Shown here in pieces: positions 1-7,127 of a stretch of 10,157 bases of DNA. The stretch covers positions 1 through 10,157 of the forward strand of contig CAIWVR010000546.1 of the NCBI GenBank assembly GCA_903916165.1. The letters are read 5' to 3'. A program made the translations under genes and the position numbers. The notes below the pieces were generated by a model, which was given only the letters and a program-made list of their open reading frames with translations, was not told the DNA's origin and made no database searches. This DNA is from an uncultured Hyphomicrobiales bacterium (GTDB lineage Bacteria > Pseudomonadota > Alphaproteobacteria > Rhizobiales > Beijerinckiaceae). Within the stretch, counting starts at the first letter, position 1. Every line of letters starts with the position of its first letter.

Positions 1-1057
1 CGATCCGATAGGCCGGCAGAATGTAGGGCCCGATGAAATTGGTCGCCGCATTGAAGGGCAGCGCAATGCCGTAGGGCGTCGCCGCGCCATGGTCGTAGCA
101 CAGCCGCCCGCGCACGCCGCGCAGACGCCCATCCTCCGTGAAGGCGGCCTCGACATCCCAGACCTGATCGCGCTCGCTGATGCTTGCCGTAAAACTCTCG
201 TAGCGATCCTCGACCCATTTGACCGGACAGCGCAGCAGCAGCGCTGCGGCCGGCACCGCCAGTTCTTCCGGGTGAAAAACCGCCTTTGTGCCAAACCCGC
301 CACCGACATCGGGCTGCACCACGCGCACCTGATGCTCGTCCAGGCCCAGCGTGGCAACAAGCATCGCCTTCGCCCGGTGCGGCATTTGCGTCGAGTCCCA
401 GACCGTCAGCTTTTCCTCGACGGCATCGTAGCGGGCGAGCACGCCGCGCGGCTCCATCGGGTGGCCGCCACCCTTGTGCAGGCGAAACGCCGCGCTGATG
501 ACATGGGCGGCCCCGGCAAAGGCCGCGTCGATGTCACCATAATCGACCTTCGTGCGGGCGACGAGATTGTCCGGGACGTCACGCCTTGCTTTTGGCGCAT
601 CGGGCGCGAGGCCGGCAACCGGATCAACGACGACCGGCAGCGGCGCGATGTCCAGTTCGATCAGGGCCGCCGCATCCTCCGCAACGCGGCGCGACGTCGC
701 CACCACAAGGGCGACCGGCTCCCCGACATAGCAGACCTCCTCGATCGCCAGACATGTGGGATCGACATCGAAGCACAAGCCGCCGGCCGGCAGGGCGAGC
801 GGAATCTTGTCCATCGTGAGGACCGCGCGCAGATCCGCGAAGGCATAGACAGCGCGGACGCCCGGATGTGCCCGCGCGGCTGTCAGATCGAGGCGCCGGA
901 TCAGCCCATGCGCGACAGGACTGCGCAGAAAATGCGCCTCCAGCGCATCAGCTACGGCAAGATCATCCAGAAACGACGCCGCGCCGCGCAGGAGGATATC
1001 ATCCTCCACACGCGCCGCGCTCCGGCCGATCCAGCGGCCGTTCTCCCCTTGCGTCAT
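1..1057 (-). CDS. Xanthine dehydrogenase/CO dehydrogenase-type molybdopterin-binding large subunit, N-terminal part (runs off left edge)
   Basis: My translation of the complement gives 352 open codons from ATG at 1057 to the window edge. Enzymes of this family hydroxylate aldehydes, purines or aromatic N-heterocycles using the molybdenum cofactor, usually with separate FAD and 2Fe-2S subunits. Visible signatures are the family start (WIGRSAARVEDD, residues 9-20), the a/b-hammerhead region with YVGEPVALVVA (110-120), HPMEPRG (199-205), the PDVGGGFGTK cofactor loop (249-258) and KWVEDRYESF (280-289). About 350 of the usual 750-800 residues are present, so the catalytic glutamate and the C-terminal half lie outside. 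The start is one base after the stop of the upstream binding-protein gene, so translation is probably coupled. The substrate cannot be told; no AYxCSFR-type CO dehydrogenase active-site loop is seen in this portion. Family assignment is firm. Confidence 0.93.
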   Translation of the reverse strand, partial: MTQGENGRWIGRSAARVEDDILLRGAASFLDDLAVADALEAHFLRSPVAHGLIRRLDLTAARAHPGVRAVYAFADLRAVLTMDKIPLALPAGGLCFDVDPTCLAIEEVCYVGEPVALVVATSRRVAEDAAALIELDIAPLPVVVDPVAGLAPDAPKARRDVPDNLVARTKVDYGDIDAAFAGAAHVISAAFRLHKGGGHPMEPRGVLARYDAVEEKLTVWDSTQMPHRAKAMLVATLGLDEHQVRVVQPDVGGGFGTKAVFHPEELAVPAAALLLRCPVKWVEDRYESFTASISERDQVWDVEAAFTEDGRLRGVRGRLCYDHGAATPYGIALPFNAATNFIGPYILPAYRI

Positions 1058-1058
1058 C

Positions 1059-2024
1059 TCAATCCTTCAGAAGCGCCGGATCGAAGGCTTCCTGCATGGT
1101 GATCGCCTTCAGCGTGTCGTCGCTCGACAGAACGATCTTGTTGAGGTTCTCAAGCGAGGCCGCGCTGACGACGCCACCCTTCGGCGCGCGCGCGATGGCG
1201 CTCTTGGCCACTTCTGCAACCAGCGCTGGCGAGAAATTCGGGAACATGCCGGCCAGAACCTTGGGGCCGAGTTGCGGATCGGTCTCCAGGTCGGCAAGCG
1301 CCTTCAAGACCGCTCGTGCGAACCCCTTCGCCTCTTTCGGCCGGGCCTTCACGAAGCTTTCAAGCACGAGCGCATCGAAGGACGGATAGGGCATTTCGCG
1401 ATAGTCGACCACGATCTTGTAGGCACCCTTTTTCTGGAACATGTTGGCGAGATCGGTCAGGATCACGAGGCCCGCATCGATCCGGTCGGAATCGATGGCC
1501 GCCTGCATGGTGGCACCGACGCCCCCGGAGGTGATTTCAAAGTCGCGATCCGGATTGAGGCCAAGCGCCTTGATCGACGACCGGATGGTGTTGTCCGTGA
1601 GGCTCCCCGGCGCCGTGATGCCGATCTTCTTGCCCTTCAGGCTGGCCAGATCGGTGAACGGTGCGCCGGCCTTGCTCACGAGCGCATAGGAATGAAATTC
1701 ATCGAGGCCAACGAGCACGAGCGCCGGCAGGCGACGGGCGCGCAGGCGGATGACATGGTCGGCGGCGCAAAAGCAGATGTCGATACTGCCCGCAGCGAGA
1801 GCCTGGACGGCCGGGCCCCCTCCCTTGAAATCGACGAGCTCGAGCGAAAATCCCTCGGCTTCGAAATAGCCCTTATCCTTGGCGGTGAAGACGGGCAGCA
1901 GGGCCTCGTTAAAGGCGGCGATTCCACCCGTGACCTTCGTCTGGGCCTGTGCAGGCAAAACTGCGAAAGTGAGCGCCGCCATGACCCCCAGCGCCTTCAA
2001 AATGGTCTTCGACATCCCGGTCAT
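1059..2024 (-). CDS. ABC transporter substrate-binding protein, NMT1/SsuA (TauA)-like
   Basis: A 321-aa periplasmic binding protein that would deliver a small substrate to an ABC permease. Start chosen at ATG 2024 because GGAGG lies 8 bases upstream and a clean signal peptide follows (hydrophobic residues 9-24, cleavage likely after PAQA, residue 27). An in-frame ATG at 2195 would add 57 unlikely residues. Family marks: DKGYFEAEGFSLELVDFKGG (50-69), the typical 'fast-moving' loop PAVQALAAGSIDICF (71-85), LKGKKIGITAPGS (129-141), and DRIDAGLVI (180-188). This pattern is shared by binding proteins for sulfonates, nitrate, pyrimidine precursors and aromatic acids, so the ligand is open. The permease and ATPase genes are not in the window; instead the molybdenum hydroxylase follows after one base, suggesting the ligand is a substrate of that oxidation pathway (inference). 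Confidence 0.9.
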   Translation of the reverse strand: MTGMSKTILKALGVMAALTFAVLPAQAQTKVTGGIAAFNEALLPVFTAKDKGYFEAEGFSLELVDFKGGGPAVQALAAGSIDICFCAADHVIRLRARRLPALVLVGLDEFHSYALVSKAGAPFTDLASLKGKKIGITAPGSLTDNTIRSSIKALGLNPDRDFEITSGGVGATMQAAIDSDRIDAGLVILTDLANMFQKKGAYKIVVDYREMPYPSFDALVLESFVKARPKEAKGFARAVLKALADLETDPQLGPKVLAGMFPNFSPALVAEVAKSAIARAPKGGVVSAASLENLNKIVLSSDDTLKAITMQEAFDPALLKD

Positions 2025-2426
2025 TTGTCCTGCCTCCGTATTACACAACTCAATGTGCATCAATGGTCTTGGAAAAACAACAGCAAGGCCTTTCCTGTCG
2101 CCAAGGAAACGATTGCCCCAAAACCGGATTCCTCCCCCCGAACAGGCAGGCCATTTTTGATTTCGAACCGTCAGGAACTGGCCAAGCATGAGCATCGACG
2201 GGGCCGCGGTCCTGTGACCGGACGATAGCCTTGCGGCCGCTCTCGGGGTGACTTGCCACTGGAGTGACGAGGAAAGGCAGGGCCCAATCTTATCTATATA
2301 TTACAAAACGAATATAATTTGATACATAAACTTCAAATCAACCTTCAATTCTCCCAAAATATTGCGGCTGGAAGCAGGCCCGGATCTCTGATCAAAATGA
2401 CGCCAGAGAATCAGAGGAGCCATCCA
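2025..2426. other. Divergent intergenic region between the binding-protein gene (-) and the membrane-protein gene (+)
   Basis: About 400 bases without a supported gene. The left part, to about 2280, is GC-rich like the left flank. An open frame continues upstream of the binding-protein start but gives no family-like sequence. From about 2283 composition switches abruptly to AT-rich, which marks the edge of the island described below and carries its likely promoter. No convincing -35/-10 pair for the minus-strand operon was found. Confidence 0.5.
2290..2318 (+). promoter_or_regulatory. Candidate sigma70-type promoter for the membrane-protein/DUF3754 island
   Basis: A perfect -10 hexamer TATAAT (2313-2318) has a weak TTATCT (2290-2295) 17 bases upstream, inside a very AT-rich run. 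It would give a leader of about 100 bases before the ATG at 2427. The perfect -10 and the spacing are seen; promoter function is inference. Confidence 0.45.
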
Positions 2427-2876
2427 ATGCAGCGGTCATCCCAAGAGACGTCCCCCATCGCCTACTTCAGCATTATTCTTGCCCTCCTGCTGACCGCATT
2501 TGAGGTTTACTTTTTTTGGTTTTCCGCGCGCGGCGCCCTGGGCCCGCTCGACGGCTTGGTCGGGGTTTTCACTCCCGATCGTGTTGGTGTCAATATAGCT
2601 TGGCTGGCCACGCTCTATATCTCGATGCAATTACTGTCCATTCCGTTTGGACAGCGGCACTCGGGAATCCGTTTTGTCGGCGTCCTGGACGGCATGGTTT
2701 CTTTATTGCCGCTCAGCGTTGTCCTGATCGCACTGATAAAAAATCAAGAACTGCTGATGGTCCACCAGCACTTTGAAGTGGCCCTGATCCTTGCCTTCGT
2801 CAATATTGTTGATTTGTTCGGTGGTTATGTTTTCACCATCGCCCTGAGCCAGCGCACGTTTGATGTCGCCAATTGA
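2427..2876 (+). CDS. Small four-helix integral membrane protein of unknown family
   Basis: 149 aa, not recognised. Four hydrophobic stretches are visible at about residues 12-32, 55-73, 83-104 and 117-139, joined by short polar loops, with a polar N-terminus (MQRSSQETSP) and a short polar C-terminus. It is therefore very likely an inner-membrane protein with both ends on the same side. Start chosen at 2427 because GAGGAG (2414-2419) lies 7 bases upstream; earlier in-frame ATGs at 2319 and 2397 lack a ribosome site. The DUF3754 gene follows 80 bases later on the same strand, so both may be co-transcribed, with the hairpin at 2894-2917 between them. Codon use and base composition are AT-richer than the neighbouring metabolic genes, suggesting a separate origin. 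No catalytic motif is seen and no function is proposed. Confidence 0.75.
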   Translation: MQRSSQETSPIAYFSIILALLLTAFEVYFFWFSARGALGPLDGLVGVFTPDRVGVNIAWLATLYISMQLLSIPFGQRHSGIRFVGVLDGMVSLLPLSVVLIALIKNQELLMVHQHFEVALILAFVNIVDLFGGYVFTIALSQRTFDVAN

Positions 2877-2893
2877 GGCAAGGTCTAATCTGG

Positions 2894-2917
2894 CGGCTCC
2901 CACGCGGATGGGAGCCG
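2894..2917 (+). other. Perfect 9-bp inverted repeat between the two island genes
   Basis: CGGCTCCCA (2894-2902) and TGGGAGCCG (2909-2917) are exact reverse complements around a 6-base loop. No T-run follows on either strand, so it is not a canonical intrinsic terminator. It may stabilise or attenuate the transcript between the membrane-protein gene and the DUF3754 gene, leaving more of the upstream message. Confidence 0.6.
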
Positions 2918-2956
2918 GCATAGAAATCGACATGATCAGTTTTCTGGAGATGAAAG

Positions 2957-4297
2957 ATGGCTCTGATCGAAGCTCAAAATGACAGTGCAATGGACCTGCT
3001 GGTTCACTCGCTGGAATCAGAAGCCATCCTGCCACATCGCGAGAACTACATACCGATTTCCAAAATCGACCTGATCAATGACATCAAGGCGCATTGGACA
3101 GGTGCTACTCCATCTGATCTGGAAGCATTCCATCGCCTTGACCGATTATTGGCGCATACGCTTCATTTTGAAGCTTTTGAACGGATCGAAGAATTAAGAA
3201 ATTCATATTTCTACCTGAACCCCAGCCTCGAAGGTTCACGAATACATCCACCGGAACAGATCGAGCTGGCATATTCCAATTTTCGTAAAGTGCTCAAGGA
3301 GTCTTTAGATCGATCCAATTTTGTTGAAATCAACACTGAAAATCAATTGGGGGAGACAGAGCGAAACGCCCTCGGAATCAATATCAAGATACCGAGCCAT
3401 AATTATCGTGAGGTTCTGTGTTTTGCACGTGGCCGCATCTCGATCAATCCTGAAAAACGACGGTGGTATTTTCCATTTAATAAAAAACTGCAAGCTGTTA
3501 GATTCAGTGACGTTTTGCTTATGGCTGCCATAAAGCCAGATGACAAACTCATGACAAGAAAACAGCGTAAGGAACTTTCCAAGCAGCACATTCGCCCAGG
3601 TGCGGTCTTCCTGAAATGTTTCAAAAACATGAATGTTGATGATCTGTGTTCTGTCTATCCCAATGTCCGCGTTACACTTGGCTCTCGTACAAAACTATGG
3701 ACCTACGCCACCGCTTTTGGCGGGCTAGTTTATTTTGTATACAAGTCAATGCCAACTATTTCTTCCCTTATTGCAGATTTTTACAAATTCACCGAAAATA
3801 CTTCTGCGAATGACATTGAGCTCATTAAAGACGCCATAGAAGCCGGGACTGTTCTTCTTGTTATTGTAAGCTTTCTGCTTACACAAAGGGTGAAGTTTGA
3901 GAGAAAATACCTGCGTGTCATGCAGATGATCAATGACAATATTTACTTTAAAAATATCAACAATAATGACGGCGTTCTTTCCTACATTGTTGGCGCATCT
4001 GAAGAGCAGGAATACAAGGAATCACTGATCGCTTACTATTTTTTGCTGCAATCGGGGAGCGGGTTATCGAATTCAGACCTGGACAAAACCGTCGAAGAAT
4101 GGCTCCAAAATACATATCAAGCTGACATCGATTTCGAAGCTGATGATGCGCTCTCCAAACTCCAGCGTCTCGGAATTACGACTGAAGAGAATGGCTGTTA
4201 TCGCGCGTGCCCCATTGATGAAGCTCTACGTCTGCTTGATAAGAAATGGGATTCATATTTTACTTACAATAACGAGCCCCCCTTGGAAGCAGACTGA
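2957..4297 (+). CDS. DUF3754 (TMEM143-like) membrane protein
   Basis: 446 aa. I place it in DUF3754, a family shared by scattered bacteria, plant proteins and the mitochondrial protein TMEM143; its biochemical role is unknown. Matching features are the NFRKVLKESLDRSNFVEI block (108-125), a small beta-rich segment with VLCFARG (153-159), LKCFKNMNVDDL (219-230) just before the first membrane segment, two helices at about 248-268 and 291-309, and the diagnostic YFKNINNNDGVLSYIV plus EEQEYKESLIAYYFLL (330-345, 349-364). The C-terminus (DIDFEADDALSKLQRLGI, 390-407) looks like the winged-helix-type end seen in this family. The bulk should face the cytoplasm. GGAG (2946-2949) lies 7 bases before the ATG. 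The gene is clearly AT-richer than the flanking metabolic genes, and is followed by decayed DNA, consistent with horizontal gain. Confidence 0.85.
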   Translation: MALIEAQNDSAMDLLVHSLESEAILPHRENYIPISKIDLINDIKAHWTGATPSDLEAFHRLDRLLAHTLHFEAFERIEELRNSYFYLNPSLEGSRIHPPEQIELAYSNFRKVLKESLDRSNFVEINTENQLGETERNALGINIKIPSHNYREVLCFARGRISINPEKRRWYFPFNKKLQAVRFSDVLLMAAIKPDDKLMTRKQRKELSKQHIRPGAVFLKCFKNMNVDDLCSVYPNVRVTLGSRTKLWTYATAFGGLVYFVYKSMPTISSLIADFYKFTENTSANDIELIKDAIEAGTVLLVIVSFLLTQRVKFERKYLRVMQMINDNIYFKNINNNDGVLSYIVGASEEQEYKESLIAYYFLLQSGSGLSNSDLDKTVEEWLQNTYQADIDFEADDALSKLQRLGITTEENGCYRACPIDEALRLLDKKWDSYFTYNNEPPLEAD

Positions 4298-4813
4298 AGA
4301 GTTTCAAAACGCCAGCCATGTTTCGGCAGGCTCCTTTGATACATTTGAGGACCGTTCCGTCAGGCGCAGTGCATCCATATGGCAGGCATTTGTGAGCATA
4401 TTTCATTGCTATCATTCGTGTTGAATGTCGCTGAACTTCCAGTCAAGGCGTCTTCTACACCAGGCAATGGATGATGATCGGATTTGCACTTAGGCCTGAC
4501 AAGGGATTTGCACTGAGATGCTGGTCGACTGCACCTTCATGAGTCCATATCTATCACTCCCGATTCCCGCGCTGCAGCCAGCCAGGGGGACATTCAACAT
4601 CGATCAAATCTCCATGGAAATGGCCGAGCCATAAAGGTCATTTCTCGGTGCCAATCTCCACCAAGGAGCCTTAAACAATTTGCAGATTCTCCCGCAGCAG
4701 CACATTTGACCTGCGTAAACACGCCGCAACATCGCCCGAAACAGCGCAGTCGGCATGCATTGTCACAATGCCAACGACACGGCAGAACCATGCAGCCGTC
4801 CACGCATGTGCCT
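4298..4813. other. Gene-poor stretch after the DUF3754 gene
   Basis: About 500 bases with no supported gene. Immediately after the DUF3754 stop is an imperfect hairpin, GCCAGCC (4311-4317) against GGCAGGC (4325-4331), with one mismatch and only a short T-stretch (CTCCTTT) after it; it may act as a weak terminator. A direct repeat lies at 4480-4514. Open frames here (for example minus-strand 4594-4950) overlap the SecA relic in another frame, are rich in Cys and Arg and look spurious. The stretch seems to be decayed or recombined DNA. Confidence 0.45.
4480..4514 (+). repeat. Short direct repeat (GGATTTGCACT twice), possible remnant of an insertion-sequence end
   Basis: GGATTTGCACT occurs at 4480-4490 and again at 4504-4514, 24 bases apart, with similar flanks (TTAGG and GAGAT). 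Several closely spaced copies of a short motif are typical of IS21-family ends, and the pattern reminds me of those, but no istA/istB coding sequence is present. Reading it as a lone IS end is inference. Confidence 0.3.
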
Positions 4814-5312
4814 TTATTCCGCTCGCCCGGAAAACGCCAGGATGCGTACCAGATTGCGATCGGCCTTGAGGAGGTCTCGACGCATCCGCGAATGCATGCG
4901 CTCGATCGTACGCTGCGCCATTGACAGCGCGAGCCGACGACCTCGCTCACCCAGCAATCTCCCTAAAACATAACCGACGGCTCGCGTGAAAGGCGGACAA
5001 TCCTGCGTGAAAAGCGGATCCTCAAGAGACAGAATGGCCTCGAACGATCCGGGTTCGCCCTGACGCCCCGCGCGCCCGGCCAATTGATCATCAATCCGCC
5101 GCGCCTCGTGCCGCTCGGTCATCACCACATGCAAACCACCCAAAGCCTCGACACCAGCGCGCGCGGATGAGACGCCAGAACCGGGGTAGCCGCCCTGGCA
5201 ATGGTGGCAACCATCCCGACAATCATCTTGCTCGCCATGATTGCCGACACATCCGTCCACACTGAAAGCAGAGCCAGGATCATCCGGGAGATCATGGTCA
5301 GACCGGCGGATG
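4814..5312 (-). pseudogene. SecA-like ATPase relic, C-terminal part only, frameshifted
   Basis: The minus-strand frame ending at the TAA at 4814 encodes an unmistakable SecA helicase motif VI region: [20 protein letters not shown], then [12 protein letters not shown] and LSLEDPLF. It ends in an Arg/Leu-rich helical tail ([20 protein letters not shown]) and FSGRAE, as in the short SecA-like proteins of Hyphomicrobiales rather than the ~900-aa housekeeping SecA. Upstream, homology continues in another frame: about 5205-5312 reads DVSAIMASK, then [13 protein letters not shown], where SecA has the segment leading to VATNMAGRGTD. Motif V is corrupted and at least one frameshift lies near 5195-5210. 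The N-terminal nucleotide-binding domain is absent and the relic abuts the 3' end of the BcsS-like gene. It cannot make a working ATPase. The upstream boundary is approximate. Confidence 0.8.
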
Positions 5313-5349
5313 TAGAAACCCCACTTGTCGCATGGCTCGAGCGGACGCC

Positions 5350-6084
5350 TCAGATCTCGACGCGCAGTGTGAGGGATGAAAAGACGCCATTCCCCTTCTT
5401 GAAGTCATGGACCAGGCCTGCCGCGACGCCGCCATTGATCAGACCGAAGCTGAAGCCCGTCAAATGCGCGCCAAACCGCGTCTGGGAATAGTCGCGTCCG
5501 CTGGAAGCGCTGATTTCAGGCCCCATGAAGAGATCGTGCGTGAATTTCCACCCGAACTTCGTCTGTGCAAAGCTGGAATTCGACACAGACATATAGGTCG
5601 CCTGCGCGTAAATCATCATGTCGTTGCTTGGCTGTGCATATGTCGACAGGAATGCCTTGCCCCCGACCACCGGATCGCTGCTGAAAGCGCGCACCGACGC
5701 CTGACGATCGGTCAGGACGGGTCCGGCCCCGTAACTGAAGGCCGCCTTCTCAAAAACATGCGCATAACCGGCGAGCATTTCGATGGACTGGCGGGACACC
5801 CCGTCCGGCTTGTCAGCCACCTGGTAGCGATTGTGGGAGGACGTGACCCGCAGCCGCGCGCCGGAGGCTGACAGGCCCCTGAATGGCGCGACGTTGGCCG
5901 ACATGTCGACATAGAGTGACCCGTGCGCGGCAACATACGTTGTCGTCTCGAAGGTCCAGCGCGTCTCGCCGGCCGCCGCGGCTGGTGCCGACAAAAAAGC
6001 GGCGCAGATAGCTGCAGCAGAGGCATATTTTTCCGCATGCTCCCGATTCTGCCCAGCCCCGGCGCGCCCCGTCAGATGTGTCAT
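5350..6084 (-). CDS. bcsS: BcsS-like (cellulose biosynthesis) outer-membrane beta-barrel protein
   Basis: 244 aa. Hydrophobic residues 20-38 ending in SAPAAAA give a signal peptide, although the n-region is unusually long (about 19 residues) and no later Met is available. The mature part alternates polar and aromatic/small residues as in a beta-barrel, with [20 protein letters not shown] (42-61), a central [19 protein letters not shown] (106-124), and the C-terminal signature [20 protein letters not shown] (185-204) followed by [10 protein letters not shown] (205-214). This is the family arrangement of BcsS, found next to cellulose synthase genes in Hyphomicrobiales and thought to act in polymer secretion or anchoring. 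Here no bcsA/B/C is nearby, so it is an orphan copy and may have another job. The start at 6084 has a weak GGGAAG about 8 bases upstream. A degraded paralogue lies upstream at 6455-6805. Confidence 0.72.
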   Translation of the reverse strand: MTHLTGRAGAGQNREHAEKYASAAAICAAFLSAPAAAAGETRWTFETTTYVAAHGSLYVDMSANVAPFRGLSASGARLRVTSSHNRYQVADKPDGVSRQSIEMLAGYAHVFEKAAFSYGAGPVLTDRQASVRAFSSDPVVGGKAFLSTYAQPSNDMMIYAQATYMSVSNSSFAQTKFGWKFTHDLFMGPEISASSGRDYSQTRFGAHLTGFSFGLINGGVAAGLVHDFKKGNGVFSSLTLRVEI

Positions 6085-6153
6085 TCAAACGCTTCCCACT
6101 CAACTCTCACCAGATTTTTGTCGGCTAAAAGTCCCGGACCTCAACGAAAACAA

Positions 6154-6182
6154 ATATTAATTTTCGATACATTCAGGTCCAA
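6154..6182 (-). promoter_or_regulatory. Candidate promoter of the BcsS-like gene
   Basis: On the minus strand TTGGAC (6182-6177) is followed after exactly 17 bases by TAATAT (6159-6154) within an AT-rich patch. A transcript starting near 6147 would have a leader of roughly 60 bases before ATG 6084. Hexamers and spacing are seen; activity is inference. Confidence 0.45.
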
Positions 6183-6385
6183 GGGGCTCGCGCCGCAGAT
6201 CCCGAGCACGGTCGTCAACAACAAAAACCAGACGTAGACCGGCCTCTCAAGGTCTGGGAGTGGCGGCATCCTGCGTAAAGGCCCTGAGAGTGCTGGCGTT
6301 TTGTGCAGACCCGGATATTTGCTGGATCTGCAGATCAAGTGGCTTCCCGGCTGCCATCAGGTCAGAGGGTGCTGCATCGGCAAGC

Positions 6386-6419
6386 AAAAAAGTGCCTCGG
6401 GAATGTCTTCCCCGAGGCA
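6386..6419 (-). terminator. Rho-independent terminator downstream of the degraded BcsS-like copy
   Basis: On the minus strand a perfect 9-bp stem (TGCCTCGGG, 6411-6419, pairing with CCCGAGGCA, 6393-6401; loop 6402-6410) is followed after one base by six Ts (6391-6386). This is the best intrinsic terminator in the window. It lies 35 bases after the stop of the degraded copy, so it probably belonged to the original full-length gene. Confidence 0.85.
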
Positions 6420-6454
6420 GGTTTCTGGTGATCTGAAACTCGACCGCCGCAAGA

Positions 6455-6805
6455 TCAGTTGCTGCCAGATTCGAAGAGCAGACTGCTGCAAGCCACGCTG
6501 CCATTGCGGCCATAGCCCATCAGGAAGTCGATTCCGCGGTTTGCGACCGAACGAGACGGGTCTATCAGCGAATACCTGTTGTAATATGCCGTCATGCGGA
6601 TGCGCGCGCCGCTGTCGTAAAGACTTCCGCAGGGCAACACGGTCGTGGACGTATCTAAATAAACTGAACCGCGTGAAGCCACATCCGTCGTGGATTCCAG
6701 CGTCCACGGCTGTTCATCGGCAAAAGCGCCTGCGGGGGGAGACAATGACAGCCATGACGGCTGCGATGAGCACAAAATGCAAACAAGACATGACTCAGGA
6801 TACAT
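6455..6805 (-). pseudogene. Degraded BcsS-like paralogue: frameshifted signal peptide, C-terminal half missing
   Basis: The open frame 6805-6455 (116 codons) contains PWTLESTTDVASRGSVYLD (33-51) and continues to LMGYG. This aligns without gaps to residues 43-107 of the intact BcsS-like protein (about 30 of 65 identical by eye), then ends abruptly after some 18 unrelated residues, just before a terminator. About 130 C-terminal residues of the barrel are missing. The N-terminus of this frame makes a poor signal peptide. Starting instead at ATG 6791 gives MSCLHFVLIAAVMAVIVSP, an excellent signal core that goes out of frame in a run of six Cs (G run 6734-6739 on the plus strand). Removing one base would join it to PAGAFA-DEQPW, a perfect cleavage region. 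I therefore read this as a decaying tandem duplicate. A sequencing error could explain the frameshift but not the truncation. Confidence 0.75.
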
Positions 6806-7127
6806 TCAACGCAAAACACTTGGTCATAGTGACCCATCCTGTACTCTGAACACCAACTATCTGTACCCCAATAATTTGGAAGCTGCCGGGCACGTTTCGT
6901 TAATGATTCATGACTTTTCTGGCTCAGGCTCCGCTTGCTAAAAGTCGGCACGGCCGCTGAATTTCTGCCCCCCGGTGAGACTTTCGACTGGCGACGCGTG
7001 CAATTGCGCGGCCAAATTGTCGCCCATGAGCTGCGCGGCCCCCAAGAACATCACCGTCTCCCAATCGTTCGGGGCAGAGTTGGAAGACCTCGCCATCGCC
7101 TCGCGTCCGGATCGAGGTCCGCCGAGA
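6806..7127. other. Intergenic region between the degraded BcsS-like copy and the M20 amidohydrolase
   Basis: About 320 bases without a confident gene. The part near 6806-6930 is AT-richer and may hold the promoter of the degraded copy; no clear hexamer pair stands out. In 6938-7096 a minus-strand frame (52 codons from ATG 7096; contains NDWETVMFLGAAQLMGDNLA) has mostly G/C third positions, as real genes here do. Its start lacks a well-placed ribosome site and no family is recognised. It may be a gene remnant. Confidence 0.4.

Larger units (their letters stand above)
6085..6454. other. Region between the intact and the degraded BcsS-like genes
   Basis: Contains the candidate promoter of the intact gene (6154-6182) and the terminator of the degraded copy (6386-6419). 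A minus-strand frame from 6338 to 6141 includes a single hydrophobic stretch (VYVWFLLLTTVLGICGA, about residues 34-50 of 65). Its starts lack a ribosome site and I do not recognise it, so it is not called a gene. The missing C-terminal half of the degraded paralogue is not found here in any minus-strand frame. Confidence 0.5.

Noticed and set aside
89..1102. Long plus-strand open frame (337 codons)
   Set aside because: Antisense to the molybdopterin-binding subunit, whose cofactor-binding motifs are clear; the plus-strand product is Arg/His-rich and unlike any family.
2025..2195. N-terminal extension of the binding protein to ATG 2195
   Set aside because: Adds 57 residues ahead of a good signal peptide, whereas ATG 2024 has GGAGG at proper spacing.
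1272..2228. Long plus-strand open frame (318 codons)
   Set aside because: Antisense to the binding-protein gene; it arises from high GC at third positions of the real gene.
3305..3589. Minus-strand open frame inside the DUF3754 gene
   Set aside because: Shadow of a well-supported family gene; no ribosome site or family features.
4594..4950. Minus-strand open frame of 118 codons
   Set aside because: Overlaps the SecA relic in another frame, is Cys/Arg/Trp-rich and shows no recognisable domain.
5407..5871. Plus-strand open frame of 154 codons
   Set aside because: Antisense to the BcsS-like gene, which has a signal peptide and family signature.
6141..6338. Minus-strand 65-codon frame with one hydrophobic stretch
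   Set aside because: No ribosome site and no family; it overlaps the candidate promoter of the BcsS-like gene.
6357..6707. Minus-strand open frame of 116 codons
   Set aside because: Overlaps the degraded BcsS-like copy in another frame and runs through the terminator hairpin.
7099..7117. CCTCG/CGAGG hairpin just after the amidohydrolase stop
   Set aside because: Only 5 bp of stem, a 9-base loop and no T-run; too weak to call a terminator.
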